Shown here piece after piece: positions 1 through 6,088 of a DNA stretch of 13,324 bases (the stretch's first letter is position 1; each line of letters starts with the position of its first letter). The DNA lies in contig JAMOSM010000063.1 in NCBI GenBank assembly GCA_027063075.1, positions 1 through 13,324 on the forward strand, read 5' to 3'. Below the pieces are notes generated by a model. The model had not been told where the DNA came from, ran no database searches, and saw only the letters and a program-made list of their open reading frames with translations. The translations under genes and the position numbers were made by a program. This DNA is from Nautiliaceae bacterium (GTDB lineage Bacteria; Campylobacterota; Campylobacteria; Campylobacterales; Nautiliaceae).

Positions 1-1263
1 TTTTTGTTGATATCTCAAAGCACATGGAGGCAAAAACTTATCAGCAGCCCTTACACCATTTTCTTTTAACTTTTTAACCTGCTTATACACAATGTCAAAA
101 ATCTCTTCTTGAGCATTGTAACAGAGTCTCATCTGAGCTTTATGGGCAAACTCCTGAAAGTCGTTATGCTCTATTATTTCGATATTATGAGCGTTTAAAA
201 GAGCATAAGCAGCTTCGCTAAATCCTAAAATTTCAGACTCTTTTTCAAAAAAGTCATAACTATAATCCACTGCTTTTTTATATATATCTAAAACATCCCC
301 CTTTACCTTTATAATCTTTGGAATGTAATACTCTCTTTTATATATATCCTCTAATTTCGGACGGACTGCAGGGGAGCGGCGGTGTCTTTGATTTTGGGCG
401 TCTGCACTTAAGGAGAGTTTTATATAAGAGTTAAAACTTCCTAAAATAGCTTCATCTAAATAGATATTAGAACTTCTCAAAACCCCTGCATAATTTATGT
501 TTAATTCAAAATCATAATCTACAACATCAAAAATTTCTACATTATCTTTTACATTTTTTTCTTTTTTTATCTTTTGAATATCAATATTTGGAAACACAAC
601 CTCTTCATTTTCAGCAAACTCAATTAAAGGCGCTAAATTCTCATCAATTTTTAACATCTCCTCTTTTAACTCTCTTACAAACTCTTGTGCCTCATCCTTT
701 GCTTCCGGGATTACTTTTGCAGCATTTATGTATCTTAGGGCGGTAATTACATTAACAGTATGATAAAGATGTGCATTCATTCCAAGTGGAAGAAGATATC
801 TTGCAAATTCCTGAGCTTTTTTTACCGCCTCTTTTTTTTTGAATTTTGGCAAAACTTTTTCAATCTCAGGTGTAAGTTTTTCAATTAACATTTCATAATA
901 AATAAACATCTTTTCATAATAGTTTTGCCACTTTTTTTTATCTGCCTTCTTTGGATAAGTAAAATTTTGAGGCTTCATTTTTGCATATCTTTGGCTGACT
1001 TGTTCGGAATTATAAAAAGGGTGCGAGTGTAAAAGCCTCCAAATAAGAAGGCGGCTTATCCCCTCAATCAAAAAAGTAAAGTGATAATGCATCAAAGTAG
1101 TATGATGTCCCGCTTTAAAAATAGAATTTAAAAGCTCATTTTTTTTATCCCATTTAGCTACAGCTTCTGGCGTTACAATATTTTTACCAAAATAACAGCT
1201 TCTTGCACTTCCTACTGCAATGTCTGTTGGTTTATAAAGACTTTTTAGTGCAGTTACTTTCAT
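1..1263 (-). CDS. thyX: Tandem flavin-dependent thymidylate synthase (ThyX family), 3' end outside window
   Basis: Manual reading of the minus strand gives an uninterrupted frame of 421 codons from ATG 1263-1261 to the window edge, so the C-terminus is missing. ThyX enzymes make dTMP from dUMP using methylene-tetrahydrofolate, FAD and NADPH. Two ThyX-like halves are visible. The first (about residues 1-200) has GHHTTLMH near 52-59, a SEQVSQRY stretch at 86-93 and LLPLG with ALRYI at about 157-178. The canonical RHR position before SEQ reads HSH (79-81). The second half (about 245-421) carries a clear RHRRSP (293-298), then RLCYNAQEEI at about 379-388 and FLPPC at 410-414. Canonical ThyX is roughly half this length. 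The start codon overlaps the gspJ stop (ATGA), implying co-transcription and translational coupling. The family call is firm. That one chain forms a composite active site is inferred. Confidence 0.87.
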   Translation of the reverse strand, partial: MKVTALKSLYKPTDIAVGSARSCYFGKNIVTPEAVAKWDKKNELLNSIFKAGHHTTLMHYHFTFLIEGISRLLIWRLLHSHPFYNSEQVSQRYAKMKPQNFTYPKKADKKKWQNYYEKMFIYYEMLIEKLTPEIEKVLPKFKKKEAVKKAQEFARYLLPLGMNAHLYHTVNVITALRYINAAKVIPEAKDEAQEFVRELKEEMLKIDENLAPLIEFAENEEVVFPNIDIQKIKKEKNVKDNVEIFDVVDYDFELNINYAGVLRSSNIYLDEAILGSFNSYIKLSLSADAQNQRHRRSPAVRPKLEDIYKREYYIPKIIKVKGDVLDIYKKAVDYSYDFFEKESEILGFSEAAYALLNAHNIEIIEHNDFQEFAHKAQMRLCYNAQEEIFDIVYKQVKKLKENGVRAADKFLPPCALRYQQK

Positions 1264-1730
1264 TTTATTCCTTTAAATTCAAAATATATTTTTTTCCCAT
1301 TATCTGCAAAAACAAAATATTTATTCTCTTTTTTATAAACTTTAAATATTTTAACATCTTTTAAAAATCCGTCAAAATATTTATAATCCCCGGGAAGTTC
1401 TATAACATCTTGTGATTCAATTCTAAAAAGAGTATTTTTTTTTACAATCCATAAAACATAAGGTTCATAAAATCCGTATAAAGAGTTTGAAGTTTTTAAA
1501 TAGACTTTATCATAATCAGGATTTAAGGTTTTTACAATATTGATATCCTTAGCATTTAAAATATCATAATAAAGAGCTTTTACAAAAAAATCATTTTTAT
1601 TTCCTATTTTTTTTAAAAAAGCCTCTTTGCTCTTTTTTAGAGAAAAAAGAATATTAAAAACCGCCATAAATATAAAAACAGTAATACTTACAGCTATTAA
1701 AACTTCTATAAGGGTAAAACTTTTTCTCAT
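1260..1730 (-). CDS. gspJ: T2SS minor pseudopilin GspJ
   Basis: This 156-residue protein begins MRKSFTLIEVL, a class III prepilin signal with predicted cleavage before Phe5 and the invariant Glu at +5, followed by a hydrophobic helix of about 20 residues that would anchor it in the inner membrane before assembly. The rest is a soluble periplasmic domain of minor-pseudopilin size. GspJ sits with GspI and GspK at the tip of the pseudopilus. The choice of J rests on being fourth in the G-H-I-J order and the longest of the small pseudopilins; no diagnostic motif separates it. The residue at -1 is Ser rather than the usual Gly. Its ATG overlaps the gspI stop by 4 nt, and its TGA overlaps the thyX start. 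Confidence 0.8.
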   Translation of the reverse strand: MRKSFTLIEVLIAVSITVFIFMAVFNILFSLKKSKEAFLKKIGNKNDFFVKALYYDILNAKDINIVKTLNPDYDKVYLKTSNSLYGFYEPYVLWIVKKNTLFRIESQDVIELPGDYKYFDGFLKDVKIFKVYKKENKYFVFADNGKKIYFEFKGIK

Positions 1731-2089
1731 TTTACGCCTAAAGAATAGATATAACAGGAACTGAATTTGTTATAAGCTTTTAGTTTATACAAAATTACAC
1801 TACTTTTGTTAAAATCTGTTTTAAAATCAATACTTTTATCAAGAAAAACATCTGTATTCAAAGATTTTAAAACTTTATCATTTTTAATATTAAAATCCTT
1901 TAAAACCTCTTTTAAATTTCCGCCTTTTTCTTCACAAAAAACAACAGAAGATTTTAAAGTAAAATATTTATGTCTTTCAAAAACACTATAAAGATTAAAT
2001 GAGTTTGAAGTAAAAGAAAAAAAAACATAAGAAGCCAAAAAAATAATAATAACAGAGACTAAAACCTCAATTAAAGTAAAACTTTTCAA
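1727..2089 (-). CDS. gspI: T2SS minor pseudopilin GspI
   Basis: The 120-residue product starts MKSFTLIEVLVS, a prepilin-type leader of only three residues with Glu at +5 of the predicted mature protein, and a hydrophobic helix to about residue 27. GspI is the smallest minor pseudopilin and nucleates the I-J-K tip complex; the length and the position between gspH and gspJ agree with that. The predicted -1 residue is Ser instead of Gly. Two cysteines (near 52 and 112) lie in the periplasmic domain and could form a disulfide, though this cannot be shown here. The gene overlaps gspH by 4 nt upstream and gspJ by 4 nt downstream, so translation is probably coupled along the arm. Confidence 0.8.
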   Translation of the reverse strand: MKSFTLIEVLVSVIIIFLASYVFFSFTSNSFNLYSVFERHKYFTLKSSVVFCEEKGGNLKEVLKDFNIKNDKVLKSLNTDVFLDKSIDFKTDFNKSSVILYKLKAYNKFSSCYIYSLGVK

Positions 2090-2520
2090 TAAACATCCCT
2101 TAAAGTTTCAAAATACCTTTTAACTTCATCTTTTGAATCAAAAACCAAAATCCAAAAAGGCTTAAAAACATAATACCTATCATCTATAACTATAAAACTA
2201 TCTCCTATTCCGTTTTTGACCTTATAATGAAAAACAACCTCTTTGCCTTCAAATCTATTAAAATCTATTTTCTCAAAATCAAAATCATAAACCTCTACTT
2301 TAGAATAAACAAAATTAAGTGAATAATTTTTATCCTTAACAACTAAATTGCTGCCGTCTTTAAAAAGATAAAACTCCCCGTTAGGATATAAAAGGGATTT
2401 CAAATCAGTAAAAGAGTATTTTTTATTGATTTCTGGCAGCTTTATTATAAAAGAGCTTACAACAGAAATTAACAATATTACTAAAATAAGCTCAATTAAA
2501 CTAAAAGCTAATTTTGACAT
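2086..2520 (-). CDS. gspH: T2SS minor pseudopilin GspH
   Basis: A 144-residue protein starting MSKLAFSLIELILVIL. The prepilin motif is A/FSLIEL, with Glu at +5 of the mature form and Ala at -1 in place of Gly, followed by a long hydrophobic N-terminal helix and a soluble domain. GspH is the minor pseudopilin thought to connect the GspI-J-K tip to the GspG shaft. Identification relies on position directly after gspG and on size. The start lies 13 nt inside the end of gspG, and I see no strong Shine-Dalgarno in front of it, so reinitiation by ribosomes finishing gspG is likely. It overlaps gspI by 4 nt. Confidence 0.78.
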   Translation of the reverse strand: MSKLAFSLIELILVILLISVVSSFIIKLPEINKKYSFTDLKSLLYPNGEFYLFKDGSNLVVKDKNYSLNFVYSKVEVYDFDFEKIDFNRFEGKEVVFHYKVKNGIGDSFIVIDDRYYVFKPFWILVFDSKDEVKRYFETLRDVY

Positions 2521-2927
2521 TCTGAGAGTTTAATATCTTTATTCTCTCCGCTTCCACCCTCTTTTCCATCAGCACCTAAAGAAATAATATCAATATTTCC
2601 GTTGTTATTAACATAAATGTAAGGATTTCCCCAAGGGTCTTTTGGAATTTTTTTAGAACTTAAAAAACCGTTTTGAGGATAATTTTTATATTTTTGAGGG
2701 TTTGGATTCGAAATAAGAGCTTTTAAACCCTCTTGTGTTGTCGGATAACTTCCCTCTTCAAGTTTAAAACTATCAAGAGCGTTTTTTAAGCTTTTCATCT
2801 GAACACACACAAGCTTTTCTTTTGCCCTCTCCCCTTGACCTAAAATATTAGGAAGCACAAGTCCTGCAATAAGACCTAAAATAATAATAACTATCATCAA
2901 TTCAAGGAGAGTAAATCCCTTTTTCAT
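2508..2927 (-). CDS. gspG: T2SS major pseudopilin GspG
   Basis: A 139-residue protein, typical GspG size. It starts MKKGFTLLELMIVIIILG, the canonical Gly/Phe prepilin peptidase site with Glu at +5, and a long N-terminal helix containing VLPNILG. The C-terminal domain shows the family signatures: YPTTQEGL at about 61-68, KDPWGNPY at 96-103, and SLGADGKEGGSGENKDI at 116-132, the Ca-binding loop that stabilises GspG. GspG polymerises into the periplasmic pseudopilus that pushes substrate through the secretin. Cysteines at 41 and 137 are unusual and might form a disulfide. It is the first gene of the minus arm. The leader TAAAAAGGAAAGAT contains a clear AAGGA ribosome binding site a few bases before the ATG. 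Confidence 0.96.
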   Translation of the reverse strand: MKKGFTLLELMIVIIILGLIAGLVLPNILGQGERAKEKLVCVQMKSLKNALDSFKLEEGSYPTTQEGLKALISNPNPQKYKNYPQNGFLSSKKIPKDPWGNPYIYVNNNGNIDIISLGADGKEGGSGENKDIKLSECQN

Positions 2928-2968
2928 ATCTTTCCTTTTTAGTTATAATTGTAACAAAAAAGGTTTTT
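2928..2968. promoter_or_regulatory. Shared divergent promoter for the two T2SS arms
   Basis: Only 41 bp separate the start codons of gspG (minus) and gspK (plus), so both promoters must lie here or inside the neighbouring gene ends. On the plus strand TATAAT (2944-2949) is a perfect -10. On the minus strand TACAAT (2953-2948) is a near-perfect -10. Both sit in the imperfect palindrome GTTATAATTGTAAC at 2942-2955, with one mismatched pair. T-rich tracts precede the -10 on each strand, as is usual in Campylobacterota sigma-70 promoters that lack a -35. If transcription begins about 7 nt past each -10, the leaders would be about 13-14 nt, each starting with an A-rich AAGG ribosome binding site. 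The motif matches are seen directly; promoter activity and start points are inferred. Confidence 0.65.
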
Positions 2969-3745
2969 ATGAAAAAATCTGTAACCCTTTTTTTAACCAT
3001 TCTTTTTTTAATAAGCGCAATTACCATTATTTCATCTATTTTAAAAACTTACAAAAAAGCCACAAACACCTCTTTTGAATTTATATCCCAAAATTCAAAA
3101 ATTATTCAAAACATCCAAGATTTCTTTAAAACAACAGATATAAATCAAACAAAAAAATTTTTTAATATTCCAATAATGTTTTCTTCAAAAGAAGGGGATT
3201 TTCAAATAAAAATATTAATAAACCCCATATGCAGCATAAATATAAACGACTATTTAAAAAACAACAAAATAGATAAAAATATAGATACATTAATAGATTT
3301 TTTAGCTTATAAATATGAGCTTCAAGACTCTCTGTTTTTTAAGAACCTAATTCTTGATGCAATAGACAAAGATAGAACAGAAAGAAGCCCTTATAGCGAA
3401 ATATCCCTTCAGAATAAGAAATTTCAAGACGGACATATACACAATTTAAATCAACTTGAAAAAATAATAAATTACTATATAAAAAAAACAGACGATAAAA
3501 ACATAAAAAAAATCCCTTTTGAGAAATATTTTAACTTCAAACACTCTCAGCTTCTAAAAGAGTGCGCAAATGAAAATATTTTAACCTTAAATGACAAAAA
3601 CCAGACTAATTTTAATATAATTAAATCTCCAGAATTTATAAAAATTTCAATTTCATACTGCTTAAAAAAAACATACGAATTAAATTTAACATATAACTTT
3701 AATCAAAAAAAGGTCACAGATATTGAAGACAATCCTTTATACTAA
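2969..3745 (+). CDS. gspK: T2SS minor pseudopilin GspK (short)
   Basis: A 258-residue protein starting MKKSVTLFLTILFLISA: a prepilin-like leader and hydrophobic helix but no Glu at +5, the known hallmark of GspK among pseudopilins. Residues about 128-170 resemble the GspK core, with ILDAIDKDRTERS followed by a stretch ending in HNLNQLEKI, matching the family pattern of a DWID-like motif, a spacer and an N..L..EL motif. GspK caps the pseudopilus tip with I and J and terminates or primes assembly. Common GspK proteins are nearer 300-330 residues, so this one is compact. It is the first gene of the plus arm, with AAAAAAGG at 2956-2963 just before the ATG. Its end overlaps gspL by 23 nt. Confidence 0.82.
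   Translation: MKKSVTLFLTILFLISAITIISSILKTYKKATNTSFEFISQNSKIIQNIQDFFKTTDINQTKKFFNIPIMFSSKEGDFQIKILINPICSININDYLKNNKIDKNIDTLIDFLAYKYELQDSLFFKNLILDAIDKDRTERSPYSEISLQNKKFQDGHIHNLNQLEKIINYYIKKTDDKNIKKIPFEKYFNFKHSQLLKECANENILTLNDKNQTNFNIIKSPEFIKISISYCLKKTYELNLTYNFNQKKVTDIEDNPLY
3708..3713 (+). promoter_or_regulatory. Ribosome binding site fixing the TTG start of gspL
   Basis: AAAAGG ends 9 nt before TTG at 3723-3725, inside the last codons of gspK. The nearest ATG (3754) is out of frame with the gspL product, and the next in-frame Met is at about residue 148, past most of the cytoplasmic domain. TTG is therefore the best start. Confidence 0.6.
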
Positions 3746-4568
3746 AAAGTTTAATGAAAATATTAAAGAAAAAGTAAATATAATTTTATCCCCTGAATTT
3801 TACTGGATAAAAAAAATAGATATTCCTATTAAATCAATAAAAGATGCAAAAAAACTGGCAAAAAGCCTATTTGATTTAAAAGGGGAATATGTTTTTGAGG
3901 CATTCAAAATAAAAAACACCTTTTTTGCAGTAGCACTGCCAAAAAAATTAAATCTCAATATAGACAAAAAATATATAAACTCAATAAGAATAGCACAGAT
4001 TGAATTTTTTGATTTTGAATGTATAAAAGTAGATGAAAATTACTATTTAAGAAAAATAGACGATTTAATATTTTTCTTTCCAAGCTCCGATAAAAACTGT
4101 ATTTTATTAGAAGATGTTTTAAAAAAAATAAAATTATCAAAGCATACTTTTTCACTTGAAAGAATGAATAAAACTCTTTTAATATATACTGTTGTAATTT
4201 TTTTAATTTTAAACAGCTCATTTTTAATAAAAACCTATTCAAATCAAAAAGAAGCTCAAAAAATTTATATAAAAACCCGGGAATTCCTTAAAAAAAATTC
4301 ACTCCCTCTTACATCTTTTGAATTAGAATCAATATTAAATGAATTAAAATCAAAAGTAAAAAAAGAGAAAAATATAAAAAAAGCTCTAGAAATTTTCTCA
4401 AACACTCCTTTAAAAAAAGGGGAGTTTTATAAAAAAATCTCATTTGATTCTAAAAACTATTATATTGAAATTCATACATCTAAAAATTTAGATTTTTATT
4501 TTAAAAAATATTTCAAAATAATTTCATCAGCATCCGAAAAAAACTTATATAAGGCAAAATTAAAATGA
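3723..4568 (+). CDS. gspL: T2SS inner-membrane platform protein GspL (reduced)
   Basis: A 281-residue bitopic protein: a cytoplasmic region of about 150 residues, one membrane helix at about 151-170 (LLIYTVVIFLILNSS), then a periplasmic part of about 110 residues with a Lys/Glu-rich helical stretch and a small terminal domain. GspL normally has an actin-like cytoplasmic domain that recruits the GspE ATPase and a ferredoxin-like periplasmic domain that pairs with GspM. That topology and the position between gspK and gspM support the call, though sequence motifs are weak. Canonical GspL is about 380-400 residues; the shortening is mainly in the cytoplasmic domain. It starts at TTG (Shine-Dalgarno AAAAGG), overlaps gspK by 23 nt and gspM by 4 nt. 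Confidence 0.72.
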   Translation: MKTILYTKKFNENIKEKVNIILSPEFYWIKKIDIPIKSIKDAKKLAKSLFDLKGEYVFEAFKIKNTFFAVALPKKLNLNIDKKYINSIRIAQIEFFDFECIKVDENYYLRKIDDLIFFFPSSDKNCILLEDVLKKIKLSKHTFSLERMNKTLLIYTVVIFLILNSSFLIKTYSNQKEAQKIYIKTREFLKKNSLPLTSFELESILNELKSKVKKEKNIKKALEIFSNTPLKKGEFYKKISFDSKNYYIEIHTSKNLDFYFKKYFKIISSASEKNLYKAKLK

Positions 4569-4903
4569 AAAACCTTTTAATAATTATTTTACTAAGTTTA
4601 ATAACCGTTTTTTCATACAAATTTTATTTAGATTCAAAAGAAAATTTAAAAGAAACTTACAACTATGCAAAAAAAATGCACACATTAGCAACAGAAATTA
4701 AAACCCTAAAAAACCTCTACAAACCTTACATTCCTCCCTTTTGCAAAAAAATTCAAAAAAACACATCAGTTGAAATAATATGTAACAATATGAATAAAAC
4801 AAAATTTTTCTACTTTCAAAATACGTTAAAAAAATCTTTTTTAATTAAATTTAACATTCAAAAAGAGAATTTAATAAATGCAACGGCGGAGATAAAAAAA
4901 TGA
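4565..4903 (+). CDS. gspM: T2SS platform protein GspM-like
   Basis: A 112-residue protein with an N-terminal membrane helix (about residues 3-20, LLIIILLSLITVFSYKF), a Lys/Glu-rich probable coiled coil at about 22-52, and a small C-terminal periplasmic domain. That is the architecture of GspM, which dimerises with GspL in the inner-membrane platform. GspM is poorly conserved in general, so the call rests on topology and the K-L-M-N order. It is shorter than the usual 150-170 residues. Two cysteines (60 and 73) fall in the periplasmic part. Its start overlaps the gspL stop in an ATGA, and its own stop overlaps the gspN start the same way. Confidence 0.68.
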   Translation: MKNLLIIILLSLITVFSYKFYLDSKENLKETYNYAKKMHTLATEIKTLKNLYKPYIPPFCKKIQKNTSVEIICNNMNKTKFFYFQNTLKKSFLIKFNIQKENLINATAEIKK

Positions 4904-5370
4904 AAAAATTTTTTTTAATTTTCACAGGATTTTTTATAGGAATAATAGTTTTTATGCCAAAAGAACACATTTTTTATAAAATACAGCATATCCTGCACAA
5001 TAAAGGCACAGATATTATTACAAACATAAAAAGTACTCCTTTAAATTTAAGCTTAGAAAACACAGACATTTATTATCTGCAGATAAAAACAGGGGAAATA
5101 AAAAAAGTTTTAATAAAACCTTTTATAATTTTTAATGAAATTAAAGCAAAAGAGATAAAACTCAATATAGGAAACATTATTATAAAAAACCTACAAGTAA
5201 TATATATCCCCTTTATGGATGCAAAAATAAAAGGAGATGGAAATTTTGGAGAATTTAACGGTTATATGAATTTTAAAGAGATAAAAATTTATATAAAAAA
5301 ACCTTCAAGAAAAATTTTAGCTTTTTTAAAAAAAGACAAAAAAGGATATTTTTATTATGCAAAGTTTTAA
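4900..5370 (+). CDS. gspN: GspN-like T2SS-associated protein
   Basis: A 156-residue protein with one N-terminal membrane helix or uncleaved signal (about 3-19) followed by a beta-rich domain. Residues about 112-127, GDGNFGEFNGYMNF, resemble the glycine-rich turn repeated in GspN and AsmA-like proteins. GspN is an accessory inner-membrane T2SS component present in only some systems, with no settled function. Known GspN proteins are around 250 residues, so this is a minimal version. It sits between gspM and gspC rather than at the operon end. GGAG lies about 10 nt before the ATG. It overlaps gspM by 4 nt and gspC by 14 nt. The assignment is plausible but could be another small AsmA-like protein. 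Confidence 0.58.
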   Translation: MKKFFLIFTGFFIGIIVFMPKEHIFYKIQHILHNKGTDIITNIKSTPLNLSLENTDIYYLQIKTGEIKKVLIKPFIIFNEIKAKEIKLNIGNIIIKNLQVIYIPFMDAKIKGDGNFGEFNGYMNFKEIKIYIKKPSRKILAFLKKDKKGYFYYAKF

Positions 5371-6088
5371 ATATATAGCTGCTTTTTTAATAGCTTTTTT
5401 ATTCGCTTTTTTTATATGGAGCATAATTGATATCTTTTTGCCTAAAACCCCTCCGATTTTTATCCCACAACAAAACAGAACAGAATTTTATAAAATAAAT
5501 TTAATACCTATTTTTTTTAACAAAACTTCTCATAAAATCAACCTAAAACCTCAAAAAACATTAAAAGGAGTAAAACTAAAAGCCATATATAAAGACAACA
5601 GCAACAGTTTTATAATTGTTGAACAAAACAAAAAAACGATATTTTTAAATCTAAATGAAAAAATAAACGGATTTAAACTTATAAAAATACTGCCTAATGA
5701 GGCAATTTTTGAAAAAAACAACCAAGAGTATAAATTAGGCTTTAAAAAAATAAACCTGCCTAAAAACAGAGATAAAAATACAGAAGAAATTATTCAAATA
5801 AACAAAAGCCTGATAAAATCCTACAAAAAGAACTTATCTTTAATATGGAACCAGATAGGTATTATAAAAACCAACCACGGATACAAAATAACTTATATTA
5901 AACCTAAATCGATTTTTGAAAAAATAGGACTTAAAAAAGGAGATATAATTTTAGAAATTAACGGTATGCAGTTAAAAAACGATTCAGATGCATGGAGAAT
6001 ATACAATAATATAGAAAAATATGACTACATTGAAGTTTTAATACAAAGAAATAATACACAAAAGGTTTTAAGATATGAAATGGATTAA
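5357..6088 (+). CDS. gspC: T2SS coupling protein GspC with PDZ domain
   Basis: A 243-residue inner-membrane protein: a short cytoplasmic N-terminus, a membrane helix at about 7-28, a proline-rich linker, a small beta domain at about 66-128 that matches the position of the GspC homology region, and a C-terminal PDZ-like domain (about 170-241) with KKGDIILEINGMQLKN as its most recognisable stretch. GspC links the inner-membrane platform to the N0 domain of the secretin GspD and takes part in substrate selection. The length is slightly short for the family (about 270-300). AAAAAAGGA precedes the ATG by about 10 nt. The gene overlaps gspN by 14 nt and gspD by 14 nt, placing it directly before its partner. 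Confidence 0.86.
   Translation: MQSFKYIAAFLIAFLFAFFIWSIIDIFLPKTPPIFIPQQNRTEFYKINLIPIFFNKTSHKINLKPQKTLKGVKLKAIYKDNSNSFIIVEQNKKTIFLNLNEKINGFKLIKILPNEAIFEKNNQEYKLGFKKINLPKNRDKNTEEIIQINKSLIKSYKKNLSLIWNQIGIIKTNHGYKITYIKPKSIFEKIGLKKGDIILEINGMQLKNDSDAWRIYNNIEKYDYIEVLIQRNNTQKVLRYEMD

Noticed and set aside
1806..1991. Plus-strand 61-codon open frame inside gspI
   Set aside because: Low-complexity Lys/Ser/Phe peptide, antisense to a well-supported pseudopilin.
1727..2927. Type IV pilus rather than T2SS identity for the pseudopilin arm
   Set aside because: The KDPWGNPY and Ca-loop motifs of GspG, a PDZ-containing GspC, a GspK lacking Glu at +5 and the G-H-I-J/K-L-M-N-C-D-E-F gene set indicate T2SS.
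3955..4242. Minus-strand 95-codon open frame inside gspL
   Set aside because: Phe/Leu/Lys-rich peptide expected from the complement of A-rich coding DNA; fully covered by gspL.
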